In this document: in pieces, positions 35,993 through 49,200 of the stretch
Layout of the letters: each line of letters begins with the position of its first letter
Position numbering within the stretch: position 1 is the first letter of the stretch
Source of the DNA: Ziziphus jujuba
Taxonomy: Eukaryota > Streptophyta > Magnoliopsida > Rosales > Rhamnaceae
Length of the DNA: 64,000 nt
Direction of reading: 5' to 3'
Assembly (NCBI RefSeq): GCF_031755915.1
Contig: NC_083387.1
Coordinates: 1,082,501-1,146,500 of the forward strand
Program-made: the position numbers and the translations under genes
The notes under the pieces: model-generated
Told to the model about the DNA's origin: nothing
Database searches by the model: none
Seen by the model: only the letters and a program-made list of their open reading frames with translations

Positions 35993-38900
35993 ATGGTTGG
36001 CTCCGAGAGCAATGAACTCCGCCAGCAACAACAATATCTCAGTGTAGGCTCGGAAGTAGAAGTGAGCAGTGACGAAGATGGGTTCAAAGGTGCGTGGTTC
36101 AGGGCTACCATTGTCGAAAGTCCCATAAGCTCCTCTGCTTCAAAGAAGAGGAAGAAAGCCTTGGTGGAGTATAAGAACTTGGTCACTGACGATGGGTCCA
36201 AGCAACTGAGAGAGCATATTGATTCCAGCTATGTTAGGCCTCTACCTCCTGATGTGAATGACTGTGGTTTTCAGGAAGGTGATGTGGTTGATGCCGACTA
36301 CAAGGATGGTTGGTGGACTGGGATTATAAGGAAGGTTTTGGAGAAATCTAAGTACAGGGTCTTTTTCGATAATCCACCGGATGTGATTGAGTTCGAGCTT
36401 AGTCACTTACGCCTACACCAGGATTGGGTTGGTGGCAAGTGGGTTCGTCCCCAAAGGCTGGTATGCAATCGTGGTGGTGATCTATCTGGTCTTTGCCCTT
36501 TTTACCACCATTTCCTTCTTTCTTTGTTTTGCTGCATGCTTTGTTTGGGCTTGTTGATTTTCTGTGCTAGTGTTTCTGATTTTCCTCAGCTTATGATAAT
36601 TTTTTGTGGTTTATTTATTTATTTTTTGGTACATCGTCATGTCAATCTAATAGGATACTCGGGTTTTCGTTGATATTTGTATTGTAGGTGTTGGTTTGAT
36701 GAGCTTTGCATGTGATACCTGTAGGATGTAAAAGAATAAGTACAATTTCTGTCTCGTGCATAATGTGATCGATTTTTTGTTTTTATAATAGATATTGAGT
36801 GTTCTTTTCTTGCGTTCTCCTTGTTTTCCAACTAACATTTAAGAATTCCGTAAGTGTTCTTGTAGATTTTTGTTGATTTGTTAGGCTATGCTTCAATATG
36901 CATGTGTTACTTGTCTTTTACAGATCTTCAAAAACTGCATTTTCATCAAGCTATGAGTAAAATAGCTGCACTTGTTTTGACACGCCATACAACTGATTTA
37001 ATTTCAAAATTTTAAAGTCAATGATAGGGTCTACTTTCAGCTCAGGGACAGATGTAGAAGTGAATTTTGACAAAGAAGATTTACGTGATGCTTGGTTTCC
37101 TGCTATTGTCATAAAAGAAAACGAGGATAATAGCTTTTTGGTGAAGTATCAGAACAAAGAGGCTAAGCAGTGCAAAGATACTGTAGATTTCCTCCATATC
37201 CGCCCTCCTCCTCCGCGTTATGCGGATAGGAATTATCAGTTGCTTGAGAAAGTGGATGCATTATGTGATTTTGCATGGCGAGCTGGTGTAATTATCAAAG
37301 TTCTAGCTGAGAGGATATATGTTGTCACTTTCAAGCCTGGAGTGAGGGATAAGAGACTTAATCACTCAGAAATAAGGCCTTTTGTGGAGTGGAAAGATGG
37401 AAAATGGAAAAGTGGATCAAAGGTACAGTATTTTTTCTGTGTTTCTTGTTCCTTTCCTATCTGGATGGAAGCAGAGAAGGTGGGGGTGTTGCTTTGTCAT
37501 TTTTATTTTTTATTAGATTCCCATTGATCTGTTCTGCCCTCTATTTACGATGAGTTTATTTCCTCTGTGGGGGCATTGATTTACCCATGAAAATAATGTT
37601 ATTACGTTAAGAGGTTCAAATGGTTACCCATTGTTTGTGGACAAATCTATTCACTAGAAAGGGATGGAAAGGTGTTGTCTTCCTTTGGAATGGTCCTTAT
37701 GGAATGTCTTTCTATATGGCTTTTATTTTGTACAAGAATTAACTAGGAATTGCATAGTTAATCTAAGGTGCCGATTGGTAACATGGTTGGTGTTTGGTTT
37801 TTGTTTTTTATTTTTATTTTTTTATCTAATTGTGTGTAATTTGCTTATTAAAAATATATGTTAGTAGTAGTTAGAGTGTGTTGGACATCTAAGTTGACTA
37901 TAAAGTTAAGGAAGAAAAGGAAAAAAAAAAAAAAAAAAACATAAACACCAAATTAAGCACAACTTCAAATTGTGTTGGTTTTTGGTCCTTGTTTACTTTA
38001 TTTCTTTCCTTCAAGTTTATAGTTGTTTAAGATGTTTACAAACTATAACTATCATTAGCTTATGCTTGACGTAAACAAATTACACACAATTAAGTAGGAA
38101 GAAAAATAAAAAACGCAAAATAAAAACGAACTATATTATCAAATGACGCTGAATTTATCATTGAGAATGCAATAAGTGGTGTAATGACTTTCTAAGAATT
38201 GAAACGTGACAGTGGGGCCAAGGTATTTAGCTGTCTCACCCTAATGTTTCAAAAAACTATAGAGGGCTGCCTGAACTGAAGTTATTGTTGCTAATATCAT
38301 GCAGAGGTTATATATTTGTTGGTAGCTTTATTAAAGGGCTTCTGTTTCAGGAAGTCTTTGCCACTTCAACCTTGCAAGAAGAGTTAGAGAATGGTCCCAG
38401 GAATACCAGTGGGGTGGGTTTTCAACTACAAAGTGTGAGTGCTACAGGTTCTGTGAAAGATAACCTTGAAAAGCAAACATCTCGCTCCACAAATCCAAGG
38501 AAGAACCAGAAGCTGCTTACTCATTGTAATCGGAAATCAGTTTCTTTGGCATTGACTCCAAGCATGAAAAAGGTGGATCTGCCAGCCCCTAATGGCAGTA
38601 CTAGACATTTGCGTCCTTCCAAAAAGTTAAAAGATGGAAAAGCTGAAGAGAGCCCATTATCTGTTACAGCATGTCAAGTGAGGAATGGAATTCCTAGTGC
38701 AATGGCCACACCAACAAGGGTATATGAAGGAAGTAGACGCTTGAGAAAACCTGTTATTGATGATCAGCCTTCTAAAACAGAAAGCCAGTTTGAGGAAAAA
38801 AAAATTGTGAGCTAAATTTCTTCTCCTTACCTTTGTTGACAGAAGAGATCTACCATCCTTTCTGTGATTTGGCATTCATGACATGTTCCATAGATCTTTT

Positions 38901-41882
38901 TTTTACACAAACATTCCATGCACCCAAATGCATAGCTAGAGAAATCACTGGTACTAATTAGAAAAATTTTTGGGTAGATTTGAAACTTATATTGAAACTA
39001 GATCCATTTGAATTAATTTTGGATTTTTACTGCTTCACCTGTTCTTTCAAGAGTGAATCGAAGGTTGTATTACAGTACCAAGTGAGGAGAATTGGGTCCT
39101 GTCTAAATTGGTTTTCACCTGATGAGTGCTTTCTCTGCTCTATTTCCACATAATGGAAAATGTTCATTGAGTATCTATTATTTGGTTGTGTTCTTTTGCG
39201 GTCTAGTGTTCTTGACCAGGACACTTTCTGTTACCTGTGCAGAGGACTAAGCAATCGAAAGATGGCTTGGTGGAAACTCAAAGAACGGATCCTGTTAAAA
39301 GCAAAGGAAGACGCACAAAGTCTCAACTTAAAAGCCCACCAATATCAGCGACAGGTAAATATGTTCATCAGCTTAGAGGGGGTGGGGAGAGAGCATTATG
39401 TAAATAATAGATTTGCAATAATTGGATTTCTTTTTGATGATAAATTTATTGGTTATGATTTGCAGGTAAGGAGGGTAATGCAAGTGGTACGGCAGGAAAA
39501 CTTGTTGATGAGGAGGGTATCCAGAAGGAAGCTGCAGTCCCTGTTATCCTTGGATTAAGTGCTAAGGGAATAGAAACTTCACTTGGTAAAAACAATTGTC
39601 AATTTCCAAATGAAGAATTGTTAAAGCTAATGAGAGATCCCAAGAAGAATTTAAATGATCGACCAGAAGACAAGGATATGGTGAGTTATTTTCTGAAAAG
39701 AAAAGCCAAAAGAGGGATTTAAGCAAAGAGCAGAAAAAGTTTTGATAATTAGATGGAGTCTTCCACAGAGAAGTTGATTATAATTTTCTCTCAATTAGGA
39801 ACACAACTTGATTATTAATGCTTGATTTTAATGGCTTGGCAGTTGATTAGCATCTGTTTTCATTCAATGTTTTGGTGCAAACACAAAACAGAAAAAGAAT
39901 AAAATATATTAAAACTGTAAATCGGAAGTTAAGATTCTGTTTGAATTTATTTGTTTAATTTATCAACAATATCCAAGTACTTAAATATGTGGAAACTTAA
40001 CAGATTTTGACAATGATATGAATTAATCTAAAACAAGCTATTAACACCCAGGTTTTGTCAACACAAGTTGCCAGTGATTCAATTTTGGCTGACCTTCTCC
40101 ATAGCCTGGTTCTTTTTCCAAACATGGTATAAACTTGGAGTGACAGATCCACTATAGTATTTTTATTTTCTCTACTTATTATTCCTAAGCTCAATGGTAT
40201 TGTCTCTGGATTGTGCAGGAGTTTAAGCAGCAACAAGCTGGTGGAAGCAGCAATAAAAGAAAGAGAGGTAGACCTCGGAAGTTAGTGGTCTTTGATCCAC
40301 AAGCTTCAGAGGAAGGTACATTATAACTTGATCAAAATCATCAACTCAGTATTTGTTGTCTTAAGATACAACCATGCTTTGGTTTGTAGTTGAGCATCTG
40401 TATGGAGCTGGAAATGTTGCTGAGGAAGTAGTACAAGATTGTACAACTGATGATGTTGCGTTGACTATCCAAACAGCAATAGAAACTACAGGTATGAGAT
40501 GATCCGAACTCTATTTCATTTTGAGCCTGCTGCATCAGAACAAGAGAAGTAGCCCATTTATACTTGACAAATCAGATAGTTGAGGAAGCATCCACTGTGA
40601 GGAAGTAACAATGGAAACCTTACTATTCATAAAATTAATGGAAATCTTACTGGATTCTTGGAGAAATAGTTAATGGTTTCGATATTGAAATTTCCAAACT
40701 CTGGGATTATTTACATTGCCATGGTTCTATTGTGCACAAAGCATGCTTCTTGGCTCAATTTAGTAGCTTGCAAAGGACCAACGGAGTGAATAAATTCTTG
40801 TAATCTTATAGAAGGAGTTGCAATCCAGCCTGCCATAAATTTTCACTATTTATTTCTTTCCACATATTTCCTTAACAATAAAAATCATATGCCTTTGTTT
40901 TTGTATTACCTGCATGTCGACTGTAACCAAAGTAATATGTAACACTTTGTAGATTCACAAGCTGGCTCTAGAAAGAAGAAGGCTGAAGTTTCTGGGACAA
41001 AATGTATGTCAAATGAAGGGACAACCTATGTAGGAGCAGCTGACAGTGCAGATGATGATGATCGACCTCTATCAGCTTGGTTTGGAGGGATGCAGTATCC
41101 GTCCAGTGTCTCTGAATTGAGTAAGCTACTTAAATAATTTTGCAATCCCTAATCAAGTATTTTGTTTGACCATATCTGCACCTACAGGACTATTTCCTGT
41201 TAGGATTGTTGACCAGTGGAGTGAGATAGCAGCACAAGCTAATATCGGAAGGCAGTCTCCTGCAATTGATGCAGCCAGTGAGAGACTGGCCAATGAGAAT
41301 CAGAAATTGCCTTTTGTGAAGAGCTCTCCGGTCTGGAAAATGATTGAGTCAATGGATGTATTTAGAAGAATGCCCCAAAATCCACATTTTCAGCCTCTGT
41401 GTAAATGCAAGGAGGAACAACGAGAGGGAATGGCAATTGGTAATATGGTAACCTTTTCTAGTTTGGTCGACAAGATATACAAGTTGCAGTTTGATGACCC
41501 TGACAGCATTTTCCACAGCACTTTAGAAAGTCTTCTTGACTTGGAAAAGCATGGATTTAATGTTACGGTTCTTCAAAGCCGGGTGAAAGAATTGTTGTCG
41601 ATCAAAGATAGGCAAGAAAAATTTCAGCAGGAGTCAGAAGATGCTGAAAGTAAGATAATAGAGCATTGTAGTCAGAAAACAAAACTTAGGGAGGAGATGG
41701 AAGATATTGCCGAGAAGATAAGTGAGTTAGAGAAGAAACTTGCATCAATCAAGTCAGAAATGGGCGGTAAAGAGGATGAAATTGCCAGGCTACAGCTACA
41801 CGTTGATGCAGTCAATCAAGGCAGCTTCAACGCCCGGCTTGATTTTGAAAAGCTAGCAGCTGCCCCCATGAAATTGGGCTGA
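35993..41882 (+). CDS. Agenet-domain DUF724 protein with an AT-hook
   Basis: Nine exons: 35993-36460, 37018-37422, 38351-38806, 39243-39354, 39466-39680, 40219-40315, 40390-40491, 40953-41120, 41188-41882; 905 residues. The N-terminus has four agenet (Tudor-like) modules, two in exon 1 (SVGSEVEVSSDEDGFKGAWF and GDVVDADYKDGWWTGII) and two in exon 2 (GTDVEVNFDKEDLRDAWF and EKVDALCDFAWRAGVI). Exon 6 encodes KRKRGRPRK, an AT-hook at about residues 565-573. The C-terminal DUF724 domain follows DDRPLSAWFGGMQ and ends in a coiled coil (about residues 790-890). Such proteins are thought to read chromatin or bind nuclear mRNP; Arabidopsis members include DUF5 and DUF6 next to LACS1 (At2g47220 and At2g47230, from memory). 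Exon 2 uses a weak acceptor (ATTTTAAAG) that I chose because it alone keeps the frame. Confidence 0.9.
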
Positions 41883-42257
41883 CCAGAGGACATATTCTCT
41901 TCATGGTGTGTCAAGGCACTTCCCCACAGTCCCTGGTCAGCATGTCCATCAAGTCTTCCACACCCGACTTGGGAGATTTGGCTTAAGACCCCACAGTCAA
42001 ATATATGTTAAATAGTTACTCTTACATTGAAGATCAGTTGTTAATTTTAGGTGTCTATTTAATCAAATATCTATTAGGCCGTAATATGCACCATTTCTTC
42101 CTTGTACCCTATTATACTATCAATTCTTGAATTGCGGGTTAGCTAGTAGTTTTGGCTTTGTAGCTTCCAATTTCTATCAGCAAGTGAAATGGGGTAAGGC
42201 TGCATCTTATCCTTTTCGTCCATTTTATTCTAATATATAGGTTTTTTTTCTTTTCTA

Positions 42258-42339
42258 TGACAATCTGTTGGGGAAACGCCTTTGCATATAAAATTTTACG
42301 ACAATCTGTTGGGGAAACGCCTTGGCATAGAAACTTTGA
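42258..42339. repeat. Two tandem copies of a ~41-bp unit, possibly from a decayed mobile element
   Basis: The core GACAATCTGTTGGGGAAACG occurs at 42259 and 42300, each followed by CCTT(T/G)GCATA and an AT-rich tail. A related short GC-richer stretch, GAGGCGCTTTTATGG, follows at about 42359. No clear terminal inverted repeat is visible. Confidence 0.6.
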
Positions 42340-42405
42340 CATACCTCACCGCAATATTGAGGCGCTTTTATGGATAAAAATGTCTTTGACAATAGAAATG
42401 TTATA

Positions 42406-42437
<32 letters not shown>

Positions 42438-42838
42438 GTTTGTTTGTAGGAAATTATACTGCAAATGACAGGATTTTAACACGGTATTATTGATGAAACT
42501 TTAATATACCGTTTAGGCTCTGTCAATTGCCATTTCTCAAATATAAATAAAAGAGATTTCCAAAGTGTGGAATGGACTTGACGACAAGGTACGGTAAAAG
42601 CATGGAAGGTGATCGAATGGTTCAATATGTTTACTTACTTGTGCGGCACATGACCATTCCGATCAATGAACTTTTATCGAGTCTATATACTACAGCGGAC
42701 CATAGGCCGCCAGGCATAGGATGGACATGTATTTTTCAGAATATGAGATGTAGCTTTCATTTGCTTACTTGTTCGAACACCTAGAGATGTCGATCTCTCT
42801 TAGAAGATGGTAAAAAATGATTAGACCAAACAGCAAGT

Positions 42839-42945
42839 TTCTGTCATTGGGTGGCTAGCCATTGATTTAATATGTACTTTCTCTCTATATAGCCATTTCT
42901 GTCATTGGATGGACAGTTGCTTTAATATGTACTTTCTCTCTATAT
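42839..42945. repeat. Imperfect tandem duplication of about 55-58 bp
   Basis: TTTCTGTCATTGG(G/A)TGG and TTTAATATGTACTTTCTCTC each occur twice in the same order, with an indel between copies. Confidence 0.7.
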
Positions 42946-44982
42946 GTATGGCATATTAAAATCATTCACCTAACACCAGGAAGATGAAGCCCAACGCTTA
43001 TTACAACGATCACCAGCTAAAGGAAACTCAACTACCTTACGATTGAGGAGTAAAGAGGAGCTTCCATATCCATAGGTGCATGCCAACCAAGAACTCAAAT
43101 GGATGGATGGATGTATATCTACTAGCAGTCACAATAAATAATTTGGGTAACAAGTTGTACGAACATAAAATTGAAAAACAAAACCGTGGTATGTGACCTA
43201 CAAAACCTTCGCATTTATCAGCATCAATGGTCCCCTTTGCAATGTTTGGTTTCGTAAAACATTAAATTGTGATTGTCACGGGATATCAATCATGACAACT
43301 CTTGATGGTTTTTTGTCTTCAATTTTTGTATATAATCAGTGGTGCTCAATTGATTATATCTTCAATTTTTTAAGTTGATAATAAATTATCACGATAATTT
43401 TTATGTCGATAAAATCTAAATTAGTTGCCCGTTAACATTAAAGCAGCCTCTAATTAGTAATAAAAACTTTATAAGTATAGGCGACAAGGAAAGTAAAAAC
43501 TGGAGTCTAGAGGGCTTTGATTAATTGCTCATGTATGCGGTCATGGTTGATCTCATTATTCTTCAAGGAATAGTCTAAATGGTGGTGCTGAACTAGTATA
43601 TTCAAGAAAACTATCTTCTTAACTATCTAATTTAAATGCTATCTGCCATTGACATGACATTATAAGTGATCTAAGAAAAAGTATTTTTTTTTTTTTTAAT
43701 ATGAAAAATGTGGGGAATTTGATCTCATAATAATTGTATTAGCTTCTCTGCTTGGAAGATCAAAAGATACGTCAATACTATCTCCGATGATAGCACTTTA
43801 TTTTGCCACTCTTTTGAGGCTATTATTCAATTAAGTTAAAAATAAATAAAAAACCAATCCATGTGATTGAAGAAAAATCACTTTCAGAGTACCAAACTCC
43901 CCAACACAACCATGTGGGTCTTACGTATTTGTGCCTGGAAAATTTGCTCCCATTTGATTATTTAGAGAAACTTGCATTGCAATGATTATGCCATATTATT
44001 CCTTATACTTCCGTTAAATATGTATCACATAATATAAATCGACTATAATTAAGTTGCAATAAAATAAAATATATGAATCTTATAAAATATTTATTAAATA
44101 TCAATTTATGAATAATCCATTATATCATTCCATATAACTTTTTTTTTTTTTCCGTGATTATTATGAATTGAAACAAAATTTTTGATTTCTGGGTCACATT
44201 CTTCCAGAGCTCTTTAGTTTTTTTTGTTATTTTTGGTAGTCCTAGTACTTTCAAGTTTGCTGCGTCAAACGTACATAGCTTTGTAAGTAGATGTACAGTT
44301 GGAAATTTTAGGGGACACGGATGAGAGGCTGCAGCACTGTTTGCATGATATGCACTTGTCCAGAAAATACAAAAATATATAATAAATATTGATACATCAT
44401 ACATATTAAATGTACTGTTTCATGGTTTGCACAAAAACAAGGTAGTGGTTGTAATGTTTTTCTATGGTTAGAACGGCCTGTACGTAATGCAAAGCTAGCT
44501 TTTCCATTAGGTCATGGAAGTCATACTCGCATATTTAGTTTCTGCTCTAACAAAATGGAAAACGAATTATGGGAATATGGGAATACTTAGTGCATTAATT
44601 TGCGTATGGCAGTAATGTATTCGATACTCATTTAAGGAAACAATTTGTCCATGTACAGCAGAACTTGAAAATGCAATGTGTTTGTTAAATGACCATTATC
44701 AGGCTCTAGGAGAATTTCACTTATTCTTATCAGTAGCAACCTTTTCTATGTACAGAAAGAAAGGAACGTTTCGTTTGGGAATTCCCACATAAACTTTAGA
44801 GTCAAGCTAGCTGTAGCCAGTAGGCTCTACGCGGTGTTGTTGTGGTAAGAAAAGGCCAAACCTTTATTTATTTATTTTTTTTAATTTTAATTTATTTTTT
44901 TTTTTTCCAATTTTCACCTGTTTAAACCAACTCATTAACGACCAATATATGCATCTCTTTCTCCTCTTCTCTTTCTCCATGA

Positions 44983-44993
44983 TTTATAAATAT
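44983..44993 (+). promoter_or_regulatory. Probable TATA box of the LACS1 gene
   Basis: The sequence tttataaatat lies just upstream of a presumed non-coding first exon that ends at a strong donor, CTCT|GTAAGT, at 45077. Confidence 0.5.
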
Positions 44994-45076
44994 CAAACCA
45001 CTACTTCTCAGAGCAGCAGCAGAAGCAAATTAGCTACCATTGCATAACCTCATACATCACCTCCATACTTGTCTCT

Positions 45077-45998
45077 GTAAGTTCCAATCTCTCTCTCTTT
45101 CTCTGCCTCTTATTTTCTAATATGCCCCTTTTTTTTTATTATTATTATTATATTCGCTTTATTACAGTGATGCTCAAGTTCCCATATTAATGTATTTATG
45201 ATCATGGACGTGTGGATTATATTTATGTGAATGGTTATGGGTTTTTGCTGGTTTTCTGATAGACAGTGTAACGGTGGTTTTGTTAGATTGCAGAGGCGGT
45301 TTTAAATTACTTGCCTCCACCCAGCCTTTTTATTTATTTATTTATTTAGTTTTACTTTTGGATCGTTATGCTTTCTTTTCCTTTCACGATACTCTGCTTC
45401 AGTTTCCCCTGTTTTATTATACCGTGCTGTGTCCTGCAAGTGGTTTTGCTTTCTTATCTTAAAATAAATGTACAAGTTGTTCTTCTTCCTGTTTTTGTAT
45501 ATAATATATTAATCTGCCTCCTCCTCTAATTGTTCCCCGCCCTTTAGATTTGTACGCCGTATCAATTTTATTTTATTTTATTTAATTTTTTGTAAAAAAG
45601 AATTAAAAAAAACAAAAATAGTAGAATTCTTATCCATACCGAAAGGCCTCGCTCAAAATCTGCCGCTATATCACCCAATGTTGGTTCAGGAAAATTTACT
45701 TTTTTTTTTTTTTTTTAATTAAATCTGAGCATCCATTTTTTCACAGGTGAGTCCATCGTGATCTGTAGCTTCTCTATCTGTCGGTCGTATAATGAGCTTA
45801 TGTCCACTAGTTTCAGAGCTCATAAATTTCTCACTCTGTTTTTTAAGTTAATCAATATAATTTAGAGCTATTAATATGATATGCTTACAAATTAAGTTTC
45901 TTGCTTTCCATTTATCAACAGGCTTAACGTTTCCTGGTTGATTAACTTAAACTTTATTATTACCACTACCATTACCAAAAAGTGAAAATTGATTCCTG

Positions 45999-46032
<34 letters not shown>

Positions 46033-46240
46033 ATATGCTATGTGATATTCTTAGCCGTGTTTTCTTCTAGCCGCTTTAATTAGAGTGGCAGGGTCATTTA
46101 TGCTTTTGAGTTTTCTTTGACTTTGACCGCCAATTTTGGTGACTGATGTAATTTAAAGGGACTTTTTTTCAAATTTGTCCAAGTTCGTAGACTTGTTTTG
46201 CAAAAAAATTCAGTGTGTCCAACCGAGTCTTTTAGTCCAG
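45077..46240 (+). other. Predicted 5' UTR intron of LACS1
   Basis: The donor GTAAGT at 45077 and the acceptor TTTAGTCCAG ending at 46240 frame a 1164-base intron ahead of the coding start at 46262. It is T-rich, with TA and poly-T runs and no coding capacity. Confidence 0.6.
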
Positions 46241-46261
46241 GTGTCTGTGACAAGAAGGAAG

Positions 46262-49200
46262 ATGAAGATTTTCTCAGCTCAAGTTGAGGAAGGTAAACAA
46301 GGCAAAGATGGCAAGCCTTCAATTGGTCCAGTGTACCGTAATTTACTTTCAGAATATGATTTCCCTCCACCTGATCCCCAAATATCTACGTCTTGGGATA
46401 TTTTCAAGTATGTTGTTCTGCTTCTTATTCATATATAAATATAATTGTTGATTATGTAGGTTTTATTTGTTCTTGTGTAAATTGTTTTGAGTTTTCATTT
46501 CATTTTATTTTATTTTTCTAAAATGCTGATTACTGGAGTTGCGTGAAGTCAAAGCTATAGAATGTCATAATGTAAGAAACTCATGCAATTTGACAAAGTT
46601 TACTACCATATCACATGAAAGTCTGAAAGAGGTCAGTTCTTTCGTATTTATGCAGCGTAGCTGTTCAGAGGAATCCTGGAAATCGGATGCTTGGGTGGCG
46701 CAAATTTGTTGATGGGAAGGTGAAAAGAGTTTTCTTCTTTCTTAAATGCTGTTTTGCAAGTGTAGATATATATATATATATATATATATGTTTCCAACAA
46801 TTTTGGTAATTGATTTTTTTTTTTGTTTTTTAATATATTACTTTTGGTCTTTAGCCGGGGCCTTATGTATGGAAAACATACAAAGAAGTCTACGAGGAAG
46901 TTGTGCATGTTGGTTCTGCATTACGAGCATCTGGTGCTGAACCTGTAAGAATTTATATATATAGAAGTTTTGCGAAAACAGTTTGAATGCACGAACTGTT
47001 TGTAGAATTTGTCAAGTGAAGCTAATTCCTTCAATTTTGATGGTCTTTCTCTTTGGCTTTCTTTGTATTAATCGTTATATCAGGGCTCTCGTGTTGGGGT
47101 TTATGGACCAAATTGCCCTCAATGGATTGTGGCAATGGAGGTTCGTTTCGCTGTCTCATTATTGTTATCTGCATCGTATAATCTTTTTTTTTTTTTTTTT
47201 TTAAAGCATAACTGACAAGTTATTTAAATTCTGTATAGGCTTGCAATGCCCATAATTTGATTTGTGTGCCTCTCTATGATACTCTTGGTAAAGCCTTTAC
47301 ATTTGACATTCAGATTTCAGTACTTTCAGTAACAAATCTATGTTGTAAAAACTTTTAGATATTGCTTTAATCTTAATCTTTTTGTTGTTTTAAGGCAGTC
47401 AAAACAAACTTCGTATTGTCTTATTTGATGCAGGGCCAAGCGCTGTAAATTTTATCATAGATCATGCTGAAGTTGATTTTGTCTTTGTCCAAGACAAGAA
47501 AGTGAAAGAAGTGAGAACCCAAGAAATTGATTTTACTGTGATCACCCAAATGTTTACTTTGTGTGATCTTAAATTGCAAAAGCAATGATGATTCTGATTG
47601 GATGCATATATTTTTTTTTTCTTGCAGCTATTGAATCCTGATTGTACATCTTCTCAACGGCTAAAAAGTGAGAATTGTGAAATAAATTTGGTTAATTCGA
47701 ACCGCTAAAGTTCATCATACTAACTGTGGTTATGGTTGCAGTTATCGTCAGCTTCACTTCATTGACAGATGAAGAAAATGATAAGGCAGCCCGTACTGGA
47801 ATAAAACCATACTCATGGGATGAATTTCTCCAGATGGTTAGTTTCTATTTTCTTCTTCTTGAACATCTTAGTTTCTGTTTTCTTCTTCTGTAACAAATAA
47901 GAAAGTCTCCCAAATATCTAAGCTACAGTAAGAATTGGTTTCTTTTACTTTGTTCAATTAAGCACGTATAGTTCCTCTAATGCAGCTGATGAGATTTAAT
48001 CTTAGACTCACAGGTTGATGCTTCATATGGATATCTTTTAGAACTTAGAACCCCCATTTTTGGCCTCTTTCAAAACCGTAGGTATAAAGGCTTGTATATG
48101 TTAAACTTACGAAGCATCCTTTGATTCCCACATTTTGTATGATCATAATAATCCCTCTTACTCATGCCTGTCTCTTTTGCAATTACTCTTTGAGTTTACT
48201 ATTTTTCTGTTCACAGGGAAAACAAAATCCTTCAGAGTTTTCTCCACCTCAGGCTTATAATGTTTGCACAATTATGTACACAAGTGGTACCAGTGGAAAT
48301 CCTAAAGGAGTTGTGTTAACACATGAAACAATTGCATTCACTGTTAGGGGGATTGACCTTTTCTTGGAACAGTTTGAAGACAAGGTAAACATGATTTTGA
48401 ATTTGATAGATAATTTACACCCTGTGGTGGCTGGTGGTGCTAGATTTGTTCCATTTGCTTGAGTGGCTTTTGGAAAACTATACTGCTTGTTCTTGCATTG
48501 TCATTTTTCCTGCCACTCTTTTTATGACTTTTACATTTGTGACTTTGAGTAGATGACAGGGGACGATGTGTATCTATCTTTCCTGCCCCTGGCTCATATC
48601 CTGGATCGCATGATTGAGGAGTACTTTTTCCATAATGGTGCTTCGGTTGGCTATTATCATGGGGTATGCTACTTCTTACCCATTTGATGTTTAGGCCTCC
48701 TATCTGTTCCTGAAAATAGTAAGATGGAAAAACCACAGTACAAAGGTAAAATAAACGTTAAAATATCAACATTTTGCAATGGTAGAGTGGCACTGGCAGT
48801 GGCAGGGTACTAACATTGTTCTATCTACATTTTGCAATCATAGTATAATCCCAATTATATGAAATTATAGTTTCATCCTTTCAATTAAAACTCTTTTTAA
48901 CTGTTCTTGTACTTGCGTGACTGAGTTATTTCTCTTATTCAAAGGATCTTAATGCATTGGGAGATGACTTGATGGAATTAAAACCTACTCTTTTCGCTGG
49001 GGTGCCTCGAGTTTTTGAACGAGTATATGAAGGCATGGAAAATCTTCTAGTGATCTGTCTCCAATAGCTTCATACTTCGCTGGTTTGAATGATATTTACT
49101 AACGCCGGGTCAAACTCGTCTGATTTTTAGGTATAAAGAAAGCCCTACAAGAGCTCAATCCAAGGAGAAGGAAGATTTTTGATATTCTCTATAAATAGTA

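Larger units (their letters stand above)
41883..44980. other. Intergenic region between DUF724 and LACS1
   Basis: No gene is supported. It contains two near-identical tandem units of about 41 bases at 42258-42339, a TA microsatellite near 42413-42436, and a duplicated segment at about 42839-42945 sharing CTGTCATTGG and TTTAATATGTACTTTCTCTC. The sequence nearer LACS1 becomes the likely promoter. Confidence 0.55.

Noticed and set aside
38834..38846. TTGACAGAAGAGA resembling the start of miR156
   Set aside because: Only about the first dozen bases match, it sits in a DUF724 intron and no hairpin partner is evident.
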